From NCBI GenBank assembly GCA_009779195.1, contig WRET01000004.1, positions 25,468 to 89,467 of the forward strand: a DNA stretch of 64,000 bases, given 5' to 3'. The first letter of the stretch is position 1; every line of letters starts with the position of its first letter. Under the pieces are notes generated by a model, which worked only from the letters and a program-made list of their open reading frames with translations, searched no databases and was not told where the DNA came from. Shown piece by piece: positions 1 through 8,823 of this stretch. The stretch is from Micrococcales bacterium (lineage in GTDB: Bacteria; Actinomycetota; Actinomycetes; Actinomycetales; Cellulomonadaceae). Made by a program: the position numbers and the translations under genes.

Positions 1-1
1 G

Positions 2-163
2 GACTGGTTGCGCAGCACCGTCATCGCTGGCGGGCAGATCTGCGCTGCTGACCTGGACCTGCTGCACCTGTGCGACGACCCGGACGAGGCGGTCGAGATC
101 GTCGTGCAGCAAGGAGAAGAGCTGCGCAACGGGTCCCGGCCGTCGGTGCACCAGGCATGGTGA
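2..163 (+). CDS. LOG family (TIGR00730-type) protein, C-terminal fragment
   Basis: Only the last 53 codons are in the window; the gene begins upstream. The reading frame from base 2 gives DWLRSTVIAGGQICAADL followed by LLHLCDDPDEAVEIV and a stop. This tail pattern (a W-L-x-x-T-V segment, then a D-L-D-L-L-H segment and a D-P-D-E-A motif) is typical of the LOG/TIGR00730 Rossmann-fold family, whose characterised members hydrolyse cytokinin riboside monophosphates or related nucleotides. The nucleotide-binding part is outside the window, so substrate cannot be judged. It is absent from the ORF track because it has no start here. Its stop overlaps the start of the next gene by 7 bases, which suggests translational coupling. 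Confidence 0.75.
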   Translation, partial: DWLRSTVIAGGQICAADLDLLHLCDDPDEAVEIVVQQGEELRNGSRPSVHQAW

Positions 164-1614
164 CTGACACCCAGACGCCCACCGAGCAAGCCGTGCGCCG
201 GGCCTGGGTGCGCGGCAGGCCGTGGGACCCGTTGTGCTGGCCGTGGTGGGTGCAGACGCTGGCGGTGTACGCAGCCAGCCGTCTGTGGTTGTTCGTGGTG
301 TTCAGCCACTCCGCGGCGCACCAGCCTGCTGGGGTGTGGGCTCCGGCAGCACCGACGTACTTCGACTTCGTCAGTGTCCAGTTCGACGGGGACTGGTACC
401 GCAAGATCGCCGAGTGCGACCCGCAGTGCGGGTTCGCCGGTCTGGGCTACCCCGACGACTTGCCTGTCGACGCCAAGGGGGACGTGCGCCAGAACGCCTG
501 GGCCTTCTTCCCCGCGTTCCCTGCGCTGGTCCGCCAGGTGATGAACCTCACCGGGGGCAGCTGGGAGGTCACCGCACCGCTGGTCGCCACAGTCCTGGGC
601 GCGCTGGCCATGCTGGTGATCCACCGGCTGGTGGTCGACGGAGCCCCGAAGGCGGTCGCCGCTTGGCCAGGGCTGCCGCTGGCCACCGTCGCGGTGGTGT
701 GCGCGTTCCCCACCGCCGGGGTCCTGCAGACCGCGTACACCGAGTCGCTGGCCCTGCTGCTCATCGCTGTGTCGCTATGGGCGGTGGTGCGGAGGTGGTA
801 CCCGCTCGCCGCTGTGGCCGTCGTCGTGCTGGGGTTCACCCGTGCTGTCGCGCTGCCGATGGCGGTCGTGGTGCTCGCCCACGGCGCGGCCCGGTGGTGG
901 GCGGTCCGTCGTGCCCGCCTGGAGCCAGAGCCCGACGGCACGGCGCCCGACGAAGGACCGCCCGACAGTGACGGCGCCTCGCCTGACGGTGGCGGTACGG
1001 ACGCCAGCGGGGCGCCTGGCGACGAGGTGCCGCTGCGCGACAGGATCCAGATCGCCGGGTTGTTCGTCGTGGCGGTGGCCAGCGGGTTCTGCTGGCCGTG
1101 GCTGACCGGCTGGCACACAGGCACGCCTGACGCCTACCTGCGTACCCAGCAGGCCTGGCGGGTGACGGCCACCGACCCCTTCTCCGGGTGGCAGGTCTCG
1201 CAGTTCTGGGTAGGCCGGATGCTCACAGGGCTGGGTATCGACCACACCAGCTGGGACCCTGTCGCCCAGAGCCACATGCTGGAGGTCGCGACAGTCCTGG
1301 TGGTGTTTGCCGCGATCGTGCTCATCGTGGCGCTCTTGGTGCTCCCGGCGGGCAGGCGTGTGGGACCTGAGCTCGTGGCCTGGTCGACGGGGTACCTCGC
1401 CTACATCGCAGCCGTCATCGAGCCGGGGTCGTCGTTGGCACGGTTCCTGTTGCTCGCCTTCCCCATGGCTACCATCAGCATCGGGCTCGTCTCGCGCTCA
1501 CCGTGGGCGCGGCGGACCTGGCTGGCTGTCTTGCTCGTGGTGATGCTCTGGCTGCAGACAGTCTGGGTCGACGCGATCTGGACCTACAGCACCGATATCA
1601 GCTGGCCTCCATAA
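157..1614 (+). CDS. PIG-V-like polytopic membrane glycosyltransferase
   Basis: This 485-residue protein has about ten hydrophobic segments and resembles the bacterial relatives of GPI mannosyltransferase PIG-V, which transfer a sugar from a polyprenyl-phosphate donor on the outer face of the membrane. An early conserved-looking stretch (FVSVQFDGDWYRKIAE) carries the aspartate and tryptophan expected in the first extracytoplasmic loop of GT-C enzymes. A hydrophilic Asp/Gly-rich insert lies at about residues 250-290. I place the start at the ATG at 157 because the longer ORF prefix is Arg-rich and overlaps the upstream gene's coding frame. Substrate and acceptor are unknown. Classification comes from topology and motif impression only. 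Confidence 0.6.
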   Translation: MVTDTQTPTEQAVRRAWVRGRPWDPLCWPWWVQTLAVYAASRLWLFVVFSHSAAHQPAGVWAPAAPTYFDFVSVQFDGDWYRKIAECDPQCGFAGLGYPDDLPVDAKGDVRQNAWAFFPAFPALVRQVMNLTGGSWEVTAPLVATVLGALAMLVIHRLVVDGAPKAVAAWPGLPLATVAVVCAFPTAGVLQTAYTESLALLLIAVSLWAVVRRWYPLAAVAVVVLGFTRAVALPMAVVVLAHGAARWWAVRRARLEPEPDGTAPDEGPPDSDGASPDGGGTDASGAPGDEVPLRDRIQIAGLFVVAVASGFCWPWLTGWHTGTPDAYLRTQQAWRVTATDPFSGWQVSQFWVGRMLTGLGIDHTSWDPVAQSHMLEVATVLVVFAAIVLIVALLVLPAGRRVGPELVAWSTGYLAYIAAVIEPGSSLARFLLLAFPMATISIGLVSRSPWARRTWLAVLLVVMLWLQTVWVDAIWTYSTDISWPP

Positions 1615-1677
1615 CGGTTCGACTGGTCGCCCGGTTCGACTGGCATCGTACATGCGTACGTACTAAGGTGGGGTTCG

Positions 1678-1712
1678 CGTCCGGCGCGGGACACCGCGGA
1701 CCGCGCCGGACG
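1678..1712. repeat. Perfect 12-bp inverted repeat in the intergenic region
   Basis: The arms CGTCCGGCGCGG and CCGCGCCGGACG are separated by 11 bases in the 204-base gap between the PIG-V-like gene and the first EAL-HDOD gene. The GC-rich hairpin has no T-run after it, so it is either a factor-assisted terminator for the upstream gene or a protein-binding palindrome. Function is inferred only. Confidence 0.5.
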
Positions 1713-1718
1713 ACCAAC

Positions 1719-1734
1719 CTAGCCCCTGGGCTAG
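1719..1734. repeat. Second inverted repeat (CTAGCCC-CT-GGGCTAG)
   Basis: A perfect 7-bp inverted repeat with a 2-base centre lies 6 bases after the previous hairpin and about 85 bases before the EAL-HDOD start. Its small centre looks more like a dimeric repressor site than a terminator. No regulator can be assigned. Confidence 0.4.
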
Positions 1735-1818
1735 CCTCCGACCTGGTGTCAGGGCTACAGTCCCGTGCGATCGCGCCGATGGGAAGGCGACACGGATCGA
1801 CGAGACGGGGGTTTCCCC

Positions 1819-3066
1819 ATGGCTCCTGGGATGCTTGGTGCCCTGCGCGAGGTTGCCACCACCACATGCGTGGCGCGACAACGTATCGAGGACGGCGCCG
1901 GACTTGCCATCGGCTTCGAGGTGCTGTTCCGCCCTCATGCTGACGCCCAGAGCGCCTCAGAAGGCTGGAACTTCGACGACGACATCGCTACCGCACGTGT
2001 CATGACAGCCCTGGCTGGCCAGTTCGAGGTACGTGACGTGTCCGGCGACGGGCTGCTGTTCGTCAACGTGCCGCGTTCTTTCCTGGTGCGCCCTGACCTG
2101 ATACCCATCGATGCGGACTGCGTCGTGCTGGAGGTCCTCGAACACGTCGTCATCGACGCCGAAGTGCTCGCCGGGATCGACCGCCTGCTGGACGAGGGGT
2201 TCGTCGTGGCTTTCGACGACCTCGTGCCCGACGACCCGCGTATGCCGTTCATCGACCGGTGCGGTTTCGTCAAGATCGACCTGCAGCAAGTGCCCGAAGA
2301 CCAGCTGGTGCCTTTGGTCGAGCAAGTGCGTTCCATGGCTCCCGGCGCGCTGCTCGTCGCAGAACGTGTGGAGACTCCCGAGCACATGGAGCTGGCCCGG
2401 GCAGCGGGTTTCGACTTGTTCCAGGGCTACCTCGTCAACCGCCCCACCATGGTTGTGTGCCAAGACGTGCGCCCACAGGTACCCCTGGCCGTCACGCTCG
2501 TCGCCCGGTTGTTCAACCCTGTGACGAACCTGCCCGACCTTGCCGACATGGTGCTCTCCGACGCGGCTCTGACCCGCACGGTCATGCGTCAGGTCAACTC
2601 GGCCACCGGCGCCCGGCACGAAGTGACAGATATCGTCCAGGCCCTCAACCTGCTGGGCCGCAGCCGGCTGCGCGCGCTGCTGATGCTCGAGCTCATGCAG
2701 GCCAGCGGCCACCACGACCCTGAGGTGCCGTTGCTGGCCCTGGCCCGCACCCGGGCCGTGGAGTCCCTGGCCCCTGACGCACCTCTGGACGCAGCCATCG
2801 AGGCCCTGGCCAGGTTGTGCACCACCGTGCTCGGTATGAGCGAGGAGGACGTGGCCGAGTGGCTGCCCCGGATCGAAGAGTCGCCTGTGGCCACCATCGC
2901 CTGCGACGCCCTGGACCAGTACCTCGACGCTGTGGACCGCGAGTCGTCGCCCGTCGCCCTGCCTTCGGGGTTCACACCGCTCCAGGTGTCGATGGCGTGG
3001 TTGCACGGTCTGCGTGACGCCCGCGACCTGCTCGACACGGTGCCGCAACCTCGTCACGAACTCTGA
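1819..3066 (+). CDS. Degenerate EAL domain + HDOD domain protein (YuxH/CdgJ type), copy 1
   Basis: This 415-residue cytoplasmic protein has an EAL-like half (about residues 10-215) and an HDOD half (about 225-410). The signature EAL is replaced by EVLF, and the usual DDFGTG region reads FDDLVPDD, so c-di-GMP hydrolysis is unlikely; related EAL-HDOD proteins act as adaptors in motility control. The HDOD part shows the typical VMRQVNSATG and ALNLLGRSRLRALL segments. Start: the ORF runs from a GTG at 1765, but the ATG at 1819, after GACGGGGG, fits the domain start better. It is the least degenerate of four paralogs in the window (34381, 42360 and 43618 are the others). It stands alone, with hairpins upstream. 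Confidence 0.8.
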   Translation: MAPGMLGALREVATTTCVARQRIEDGAGLAIGFEVLFRPHADAQSASEGWNFDDDIATARVMTALAGQFEVRDVSGDGLLFVNVPRSFLVRPDLIPIDADCVVLEVLEHVVIDAEVLAGIDRLLDEGFVVAFDDLVPDDPRMPFIDRCGFVKIDLQQVPEDQLVPLVEQVRSMAPGALLVAERVETPEHMELARAAGFDLFQGYLVNRPTMVVCQDVRPQVPLAVTLVARLFNPVTNLPDLADMVLSDAALTRTVMRQVNSATGARHEVTDIVQALNLLGRSRLRALLMLELMQASGHHDPEVPLLALARTRAVESLAPDAPLDAAIEALARLCTTVLGMSEEDVAEWLPRIEESPVATIACDALDQYLDAVDRESSPVALPSGFTPLQVSMAWLHGLRDARDLLDTVPQPRHEL

Positions 3067-3171
3067 TGAGGTCAATGGGTGAGCCAACTGCCGTAGCACA
3101 GGTAGGCTTGGCGCAACGGCTGCGCCCGTCCGGGCGCGGTTGCCCGACGGACCGAACTCAAGAGGTGCCAG

Positions 3172-3555
3172 GTGCCTACCGGCAAGGTCAAGTGGTTCGA
3201 CGCTGAGCGTGGCTTCGGTTTTATCTCCGGCGACGATGGCGGTGAGGTGTTTCTGCACGCCTCGGCCATGCCCGCGGGCACCGCAGCACCACGCCCGGGC
3301 ACCCGGGTGGACTTTGGTGTTGCTGACGGCAAACGTGGTCCGCAGGCACTGTCGGTCAAGATCCTCGACCCCATGCCGTCGGTCGTGAAGGCCAAACGCC
3401 GCCCGGCCGAACAGATGGCGGTCGTCGTCGAAGACCTCATCAAAGTGCTCGACCGTATTGGCAACGACCTGCGCCGCGGGCGCTATCCGGACAAGAACCG
3501 GGCCACCCAGGCCGCACAGCTGCTCCGCGGCGTCGCCGACGACATCGAGGCGTGA
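3172..3555 (+). CDS. Cold-shock protein with C-terminal helical extension
   Basis: Residues 1-66 form a cold-shock domain: GKVKWFDAERGFGFISGD contains the RNP1 motif, and a VFLHASAM segment is the RNP2 equivalent. These domains bind single-stranded RNA or DNA and act as RNA chaperones. The remaining 60 residues are an extra helical tail (about EQMAVVVEDLIKVLDRIGND), giving 127 residues against about 67 for a minimal Csp; similar long forms occur in actinobacteria. The start is the GTG at 3172, preceded by AGAGG. It reads directly into the DUF3027 gene, with which it probably forms an operon. Confidence 0.9.
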   Translation: MPTGKVKWFDAERGFGFISGDDGGEVFLHASAMPAGTAAPRPGTRVDFGVADGKRGPQALSVKILDPMPSVVKAKRRPAEQMAVVVEDLIKVLDRIGNDLRRGRYPDKNRATQAAQLLRGVADDIEA

Positions 3556-3557
3556 GG

Positions 3558-4760
3558 ATGACCAAAGACGCTGTGCTCGACCGGGCGGTCGACCTGGCCC
3601 GTGCCGCCGCGCAGGAGATTGCCGAGGACCCGGCCGACGTCGGCGAGCACCTCGGTGCGACCCTGGAAGCAGAACGCCTGGTCACCCACCGTTTTGAGTG
3701 CACCACCCGCGGGTACCAGGGCTGGCACTGGGCAGTGGCTGTCGCCCGGGTGCCTCGTGGGCGGGCCGTCAGCGTGTGCGAGGCGGTGCTGCTGCCCGGT
3801 GACGGTGCCTTGCTCGCCCGTCCGTGGGTGCCGTGGTCCGAACGTCTGCGTCCAGGTGACCTGGGTGTCGGTGACGTCTTGCCGTTCCGCCATGACGACC
3901 CACGTCTGGAACCTGGGTGGCGCCCGTCCGGCGACCCCGACGCGGACGACGCCGCGCTCGTGCCCGTCGAAGAGCTCGCCCTGGCCCGCGAACGGGTCCT
4001 GGCCCCCCTGGGCCGCAACGAGACCGCCGCCCGCTGGTACCGCGGCACCCACGGCCCGACCTCCGCTGGCGCCCTCGCGGCCACCGCAGCCTGCGCCACC
4101 TGCGGTTTCCTCGTCCCGATCCGCGGAGCCCTCGGCCAGGTCTTCGGTGTGTGCGCCAACGAGTGGTCCCCCGACGACGGCACTGTGGTGTCCACCGACC
4201 ACGGCTGCGGCGCCCACTCCCAGACCGACGCCGACCCTGAACCGTCCCACTGGCCTGCTCCTGACCCCCTCATCGACGACGGCCGTATCGAGGCGCTCAC
4301 TCTCGACCGACGCCAAGACGCCGATGGCAGCGACGCACCCACCGCAGAGGCGACCGACGACGCGGAGAACCCGCGCGCCACGGCACCTGCCGAGCCAGTC
4401 GGCGTCGTCGAGGCTGGACCGTCTCACGAGGCTGCCGCAGGACAACCCAGCGCCACGGCTGGTGAGCCGGTCGAGATGGTTGAGGCTGGACCCGCTGACG
4501 GTGCAGACGAGGTTCCGGCGCAACGCCCGGGTGCTACGGCAGTCACCGAGCCGATCGCGGTCGTCGACCTGGCCGAGGCCAGCGCGTCCGACGAGCCAGC
4601 TCCGTGCGACGCGGTCGAGCCTGCCGACGAGCCGACGAGCGAGGTCCCAACCGACGCGACCGACGACGCGACCGAGGTCCCCGCTGAGCCGGACGAGCCG
4701 GCTGGTCGTGCGTCTGGTGAGGTCGAGGCGTCGCCGGAGCCTGGCCCGTCCGAGGGATGA
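3558..4760 (+). CDS. DUF3027 family protein
   Basis: This 400-residue protein matches the actinobacterial DUF3027 family: residues 1-235 contain YQGWHWAV, VCEAVLLPG and ARPWVPWSERL, and a Cys pair in ATAACATCGFLVP with a later Cys in FGVCANEWSPD could bind a metal. The last 160 residues are a low-complexity Glu/Pro/Ala tail made of loosely repeated EPVGVVEAGPS-like units. The function of the family is unknown. I chose the ATG at 3558; a GTG at 3552 overlaps the stop of the cold-shock gene and is also possible. Its own stop overlaps the next start (ATGA), so it is translationally coupled to the Hsp90-like gene. Confidence 0.8.
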   Translation: MTKDAVLDRAVDLARAAAQEIAEDPADVGEHLGATLEAERLVTHRFECTTRGYQGWHWAVAVARVPRGRAVSVCEAVLLPGDGALLARPWVPWSERLRPGDLGVGDVLPFRHDDPRLEPGWRPSGDPDADDAALVPVEELALARERVLAPLGRNETAARWYRGTHGPTSAGALAATAACATCGFLVPIRGALGQVFGVCANEWSPDDGTVVSTDHGCGAHSQTDADPEPSHWPAPDPLIDDGRIEALTLDRRQDADGSDAPTAEATDDAENPRATAPAEPVGVVEAGPSHEAAAGQPSATAGEPVEMVEAGPADGADEVPAQRPGATAVTEPIAVVDLAEASASDEPAPCDAVEPADEPTSEVPTDATDDATEVPAEPDEPAGRASGEVEASPEPGPSEG

Positions 4761-7700
4761 TCGGTCCGCTGGGGGACAGTACCGACCCGTTCGGCACCGC
4801 CGGCCTGCGCGAGGCGGTGCTCACAGCCTGGCGTGCCTCGCCGGCGCGTTTCCGCGAAGACGCCAACACCGAAGAAGACCACGCCCGCACGTACTACCGC
4901 GACCGCGTCCTGGTCGACCTGGCCCAGAACGCCGCAGACGCCGCAGTCCGCAGCGGCACCCCCGGCCGTCTCCTCATCCGGCTAGAAACCGACGGTGACG
5001 CTGCCCGCCTTGTCGTGGCGAACACCGGTACCCCTCTCGACGGTCCTGGGGTCGCCTCCCTCGCCTCCATGCGCGCCTCGGCCAAACGCGCTCCCCACAC
5101 CAGCCGACCACCTACCGATGCGCAGACCACCCCAGACGACCGCGGCATACGTGGGTCCGAAGCGCTGCCGCCCCTTGGTGGCACTGGTGAGCCCCAGCCC
5201 TCCCGTCCTGCGCACCAGCCGCAGGACCTGAGGACCCAGCCGCAGCAGGTCGTGGGTCGGTTCGGGGTCGGTTTTGCCGCGGTCCGGTCCGTCGCCGACG
5301 AGATCGAGGTGCGTTCCACCACCGGCACGGTCCGCTTCGGCTTGGCCCAGACCCGTGCCCTGCTCGCCGACGACGGTGCGCTGGCCGACGAGGTTGCCCG
5401 CCGCGGCGACGCCCTGCCCGTCTTGCGCCTGCCCCTGCCCGGCCCTGCCGACCCCTGGCCTGGTTACGACACCGCTGTTGTTGCCCACCTGCGCGACGAC
5501 GAGGCGCTCGCAGCAGTCCGCGCCCAGCTCGCCGAGGTCGGCGACCCCATGCTCCTGGCCCTGCCCGGCCTGGCCGAGATCGTCGTCGAAACCCCCGAAG
5601 GCTCCCGCCGTGTCGCCGACGTCGCCGACCGCTGGCAGGTCCGCACCGCCACCGGCACCCACGAGGCCCACCTCCTGGCCGACCGTCCTGTCGAAGAGCG
5701 TGACCACCACCACTGGCAGGTGACCTGGGCATTGCCGCGGCACAGGCAAGAAGCCGGGCCGACGGTGGTGCACGCCCCCACCCCCACCGACGACCTGTGC
5801 ACCCTGCCCGCCCTGCTCATCGCGACGTTCCCCCTGGACCCCACCCGTCGCCGGGTGCAGCAGAACCCGGTCACCGACGCCCTCGTCACTGCCGCTGGTG
5901 ACACCTACGCCGCCCTGGCCACCGACCTGGTGGCCACCGGTGTGGACGTCTCCACGCTCGTGCCCACCATGTTGCCCGCCGGTGAGCTGGACGGCCGCCT
6001 CCACCAAGCCGTCGTCGAGGCCCTGCGGCACGTCCCGGTCCTGCGCGGCCCCACCGACATGCTCGTCCCGGCCGACGCCGTGGCCCTCGCCGCGCCCGCC
6101 GGCCACGACCGCCCGCTGGTCGCCGCCCTGGCCCGCCGCATCCCCGCCCTCGTGGAGCTGCCCGCCAACCCCGCCGCGTTACGCGTCCTCGGTGTTGCTG
6201 TGCGTCCCCTCGCCGATATCGTCGAAGCCCTTCCCGGTGCGAACAACGACGCGTCGTGCGAGCTGGTGGGTTCGCACGACGCGTCGTTGTTCGCACCGGA
6301 CGGCTGGACCGACCTGTACGACGCCCTGGCCTCCGTCGTGCCCGAGCAGGCAGAGGCCCTGGCCCATCTGCCCGTGCCGTTGGTCGACGGCCGTGTCGTC
6401 CGTGGTCCTCGCGGCACGGTGGTCCTCGACGGCCCCCTCCACACCAGCCTCACCCCCCGCGCCCTGGCCGCACTGACCCGCTGGGGGCTGCGTATCGTCC
6501 ACCCCCACGCCGCCCACGGGCTCTGGGAACGTCTCGGCGCCGCCCGCTGTGACGCCCTCGCTCTCTTGTCGTACGCCCAGGTCCGTACAGCCATCTGTGA
6601 CCTCCAAGACGAACCACCCCCGTGCGACGTGCCCGCCGGGACCGACGACGACGGTGGCCGCCCACGCCACGGTGACTGCCTGTCTTCCTATGCCTCAGCC
6701 TCAGAGCCCGAGCCTGAGCCGGCTGGACCGGTCCACCCGCCGTCGGAGGGTGTCGATGACGCCGCTGGGGTGGTCGTGGTGGCCAGCGGGGACACGCCCG
6801 TCCTGGGGGAGGTGGCGGCCGTGGTGGCTGAGCTCGTCGCCTTGGCCCTGCCCGTGCCAGAGCAGCTGGCCCCGACCCTGGGCCTCGTCGAGCTCCCCGC
6901 CGCAGATGGCGACCTCGTCCCCGCGCACGGCCTGGTCCTGCCCGGTTCGCCCGCACAGCACCTCTTCGACGACCGTGTCTTGACCACTGTGGCGCCCGCG
7001 GTGGTCGACCTCCTCGGCGAACCCGTCCTGCGCGCCCTGGGTGTGCGTGTCGGTCCTGTCCTGGTGCACGTCAGCGACGTCGTCGCTGATCCGCACGGCG
7101 CCGACGACGTCGATGTCGACGCCTGGCCCGACTACCTGGCCTGGCTCGGCGACCGTCTGGGCCCCGGTGCCTGGGTCGGTGACCTCGTCGCCGTCGCTGA
7201 CCTCGACGCTGTCGCCGACGACGCCTGGTCCACCTTCCTGGCCACGCTGGCCTGCGACCGTGACCTGCGCGGAGCCCTCGTCAACCCCGTGAGAACCCCT
7301 CAGGGCGCGTTTTCGTCCTACACAGCCTGGTGGCTCACCCACCGCGCCGACCTCGGTCTTGGCACCCCCTTCGCCATCGACGACGTCCCCACCTGGCTCG
7401 TCGGCTGGCTGCCCCGGGTTCCTGCGGTCCTGGCTGACACCGATGACGAGATCCGCCGCGCCCTGGGCGCAGTCAGCGCCGCCACCACCCTCGATCTGCC
7501 CACCTGGGCGAAGATCGGTTCTACCATCGCCCCGGGCACCCTGGTCGACCTGCCCGTCGCCGTGCAGGTCTGGCGTGCCCTGGCTGCCGTCCCCACCCAA
7601 GCCCCCACGCGGCCAGAGGTCTTCGAGGGGGTTCACGACCTGGACGCCTGGGTTGTGCCCGCCCTCGTCGCCCCCGCACGCGCCGAGATGGTCCGGCCAG

Positions 7701-8101
7701 CCCAGGGGGTCGTCCCCGACTCTCCTATGTGGTGCCAACGCACCGACCTGGGCCCTGTGGTCCCTGCGCGCTCCTTGGCCGACATCCTCGACCTCCCCTT
7801 GGCCAGCGACCTGGCCCCCGGCATCCCCGACGCTCCCGGTGACCGCGAACCTGTCCCGCCCGCTCTGGCCCCGTTCGTCACCACCGACACCTGGTACCTC
7901 CACGACGACCTCACCGTCGACGGCCACCAGGTCGAGTGGTGGGTCCATGACGCCCTCCCCCACGCTGTCCACCTGGCCGGTCTGGCCGCCGCCCTGGCCC
8001 AGCTCTGCGGCTGGTCGTCGCGCTGGGCACTAGAAACCGTCCTCACCGACCCCACCCGAGCCCCCGAAGCCCTCCTGGACACCACCTTCCTCGACGGCTG
8101 A
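4757..8101 (+). CDS. Large GHKL ATPase, Hsp90/sacsin-N-like
   Basis: This 1114-residue protein starts with an Hsp90-type GHKL ATP-binding fold: the N-box reads LVDLAQNAADAAV (about residues 53-65), the following ATP-lid strand is LVVANTGTPL, and VGRFGVGFAAVRSVAD (about 167-182) is the second glycine box. Such sacsin-N-like proteins are thought to be chaperone-like, but substrates are unknown. A disordered insert of about 50 residues sits between the two ATP motifs. The rest is Asp/Val/Leu/Pro-rich without recognisable domains. It starts at ATGA overlapping DUF3027; this adjacency implies joint function. A palindromic repeat at 6234-6299 lies in frame inside it (listed separately), and a Pro/Glu-rich linker occurs near residues 625-665. 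Confidence 0.75.
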   Translation: MIGPLGDSTDPFGTAGLREAVLTAWRASPARFREDANTEEDHARTYYRDRVLVDLAQNAADAAVRSGTPGRLLIRLETDGDAARLVVANTGTPLDGPGVASLASMRASAKRAPHTSRPPTDAQTTPDDRGIRGSEALPPLGGTGEPQPSRPAHQPQDLRTQPQQVVGRFGVGFAAVRSVADEIEVRSTTGTVRFGLAQTRALLADDGALADEVARRGDALPVLRLPLPGPADPWPGYDTAVVAHLRDDEALAAVRAQLAEVGDPMLLALPGLAEIVVETPEGSRRVADVADRWQVRTATGTHEAHLLADRPVEERDHHHWQVTWALPRHRQEAGPTVVHAPTPTDDLCTLPALLIATFPLDPTRRRVQQNPVTDALVTAAGDTYAALATDLVATGVDVSTLVPTMLPAGELDGRLHQAVVEALRHVPVLRGPTDMLVPADAVALAAPAGHDRPLVAALARRIPALVELPANPAALRVLGVAVRPLADIVEALPGANNDASCELVGSHDASLFAPDGWTDLYDALASVVPEQAEALAHLPVPLVDGRVVRGPRGTVVLDGPLHTSLTPRALAALTRWGLRIVHPHAAHGLWERLGAARCDALALLSYAQVRTAICDLQDEPPPCDVPAGTDDDGGRPRHGDCLSSYASASEPEPEPAGPVHPPSEGVDDAAGVVVVASGDTPVLGEVAAVVAELVALALPVPEQLAPTLGLVELPAADGDLVPAHGLVLPGSPAQHLFDDRVLTTVAPAVVDLLGEPVLRALGVRVGPVLVHVSDVVADPHGADDVDVDAWPDYLAWLGDRLGPGAWVGDLVAVADLDAVADDAWSTFLATLACDRDLRGALVNPVRTPQGAFSSYTAWWLTHRADLGLGTPFAIDDVPTWLVGWLPRVPAVLADTDDEIRRALGAVSAATTLDLPTWAKIGSTIAPGTLVDLPVAVQVWRALAAVPTQAPTRPEVFEGVHDLDAWVVPALVAPARAEMVRPAQGVVPDSPMWCQRTDLGPVVPARSLADILDLPLASDLAPGIPDAPGDREPVPPALAPFVTTDTWYLHDDLTVDGHQVEWWVHDALPHAVHLAGLAAALAQLCGWSSRWALETVLTDPTRAPEALLDTTFLDG
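6234..6299. repeat. 28-bp perfect inverted repeat inserted in frame in the Hsp90-like gene
   Basis: The two arms (CCGGTGCGAACAACGACGCG... and its exact complement, 6234-6261 and 6272-6299) are separated by 10 bases. The translation is PGANNDASCELVGSHDASLF, in which NDAS and HDAS come from the two arms. A perfect palindrome of this length is unusual in coding sequence and looks like a dispersed REP/MITE-type element tolerated as a protein insert. No second copy was noticed in the window. Confidence 0.75.
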
Positions 8102-8142
8102 GCTCTGGAGGGCAGCCAGCGAGGTGGCAGGCTCTGCCTTGG

Positions 8143-8188
8143 GCGCAGTGAGCACAGTGGAGCGCAGTGAGCGCAGTGAGCACAGTGG
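8143..8188. repeat. Short direct repeats (GCGCAGTGAGC units)
   Basis: The unit GCGCAGTGAGC occurs three times within 46 bases, and the longer GCAGTGAGCACAGTGG occurs twice, just after the Hsp90-like stop. The 250 bases between 8102 and 8350 otherwise hold no supported gene. Confidence 0.55.
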
Positions 8189-8350
8189 GCGCCGAAGAAA
8201 GCCGCCCGGTTGCGGTCGACAATTCTGCGAAGAATGCTGCCAGCAGTGTCACGTGGCCGCGGGCCACAATTCTCCAGCGCCGTGCTGGGGGTCTGCCTCG
8301 GCCACATGTGGCCCAGACGGTCTGCTGGTCGGGGGCTGTTGTGCGAGGGG

Positions 8351-8638
8351 TCAGGCGGGGTCGAGCTCTTGGGCGAGGGTGAGCATCTCGCGGCGCACAC
8401 GGTCGAGGCGCAGGTGGAGCGTGGGTGCGTCGGGCAGGGGAGGATCGTCGGGAACGGTGATGATCTGCTCGGCGATGAGCGCTGAGGCCGAGCGCAGGGT
8501 CGCAGATGTTGTTGATGCCCATGCGAAGGCTCGGTCAACAGCGGTGCCGGGGTCGTCGGTGGGCGCCGTGCTCGGGGGTTGCGCGCCATCGTGGTCGCCC
8601 ACCGGCGGGCCCGGACGTTCCCAGCGGTGGGCGATCAC
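8351..8638 (-). CDS. Hypothetical protein, small helical
   Basis: I do not recognise this 95-residue protein. The frame has high GC in third positions (for example the end CTC-ACC-CTC-GCC), which supports coding. The C-terminal two thirds look helical and charged (AVDRAFAWASTT then LHLRLDRVRREMLTLAQEL). The ORF is open up to 8770, but the part upstream of about 8640 has poor codon use, so I chose the GTG at 8638; no convincing ribosome site precedes it. It lies in the same orientation as the RAMA gene (whose stop is at 8824) and may belong to the same accessory block. It could also be a remnant. Confidence 0.4.
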   Translation of the reverse strand: MIAHRWERPGPPVGDHDGAQPPSTAPTDDPGTAVDRAFAWASTTSATLRSASALIAEQIITVPDDPPLPDAPTLHLRLDRVRREMLTLAQELDPA

Positions 8639-8823
8639 AGCTGGAACAATTGTGCAGATGCCGGGTTGGCACAGGACCTTTTGGGAAGAAACATCCATAT
8701 ATTCACTCAATCGAGGGATACCTGCAGGAGAGCACAACAGCCGCTGGTCACATTCTGCCAGTTTTGGCAAGGTATAACAGGGAGCGATGTGGCATGAAGA
8801 GGCGGGTCAGGTGTCAGGCCAGG

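Noticed and set aside
1957-3258. 433-residue minus-strand ORF
   Set aside because: Shadow of the EAL-HDOD gene on the plus strand; composition is Gln/His-rich and has no family motif.
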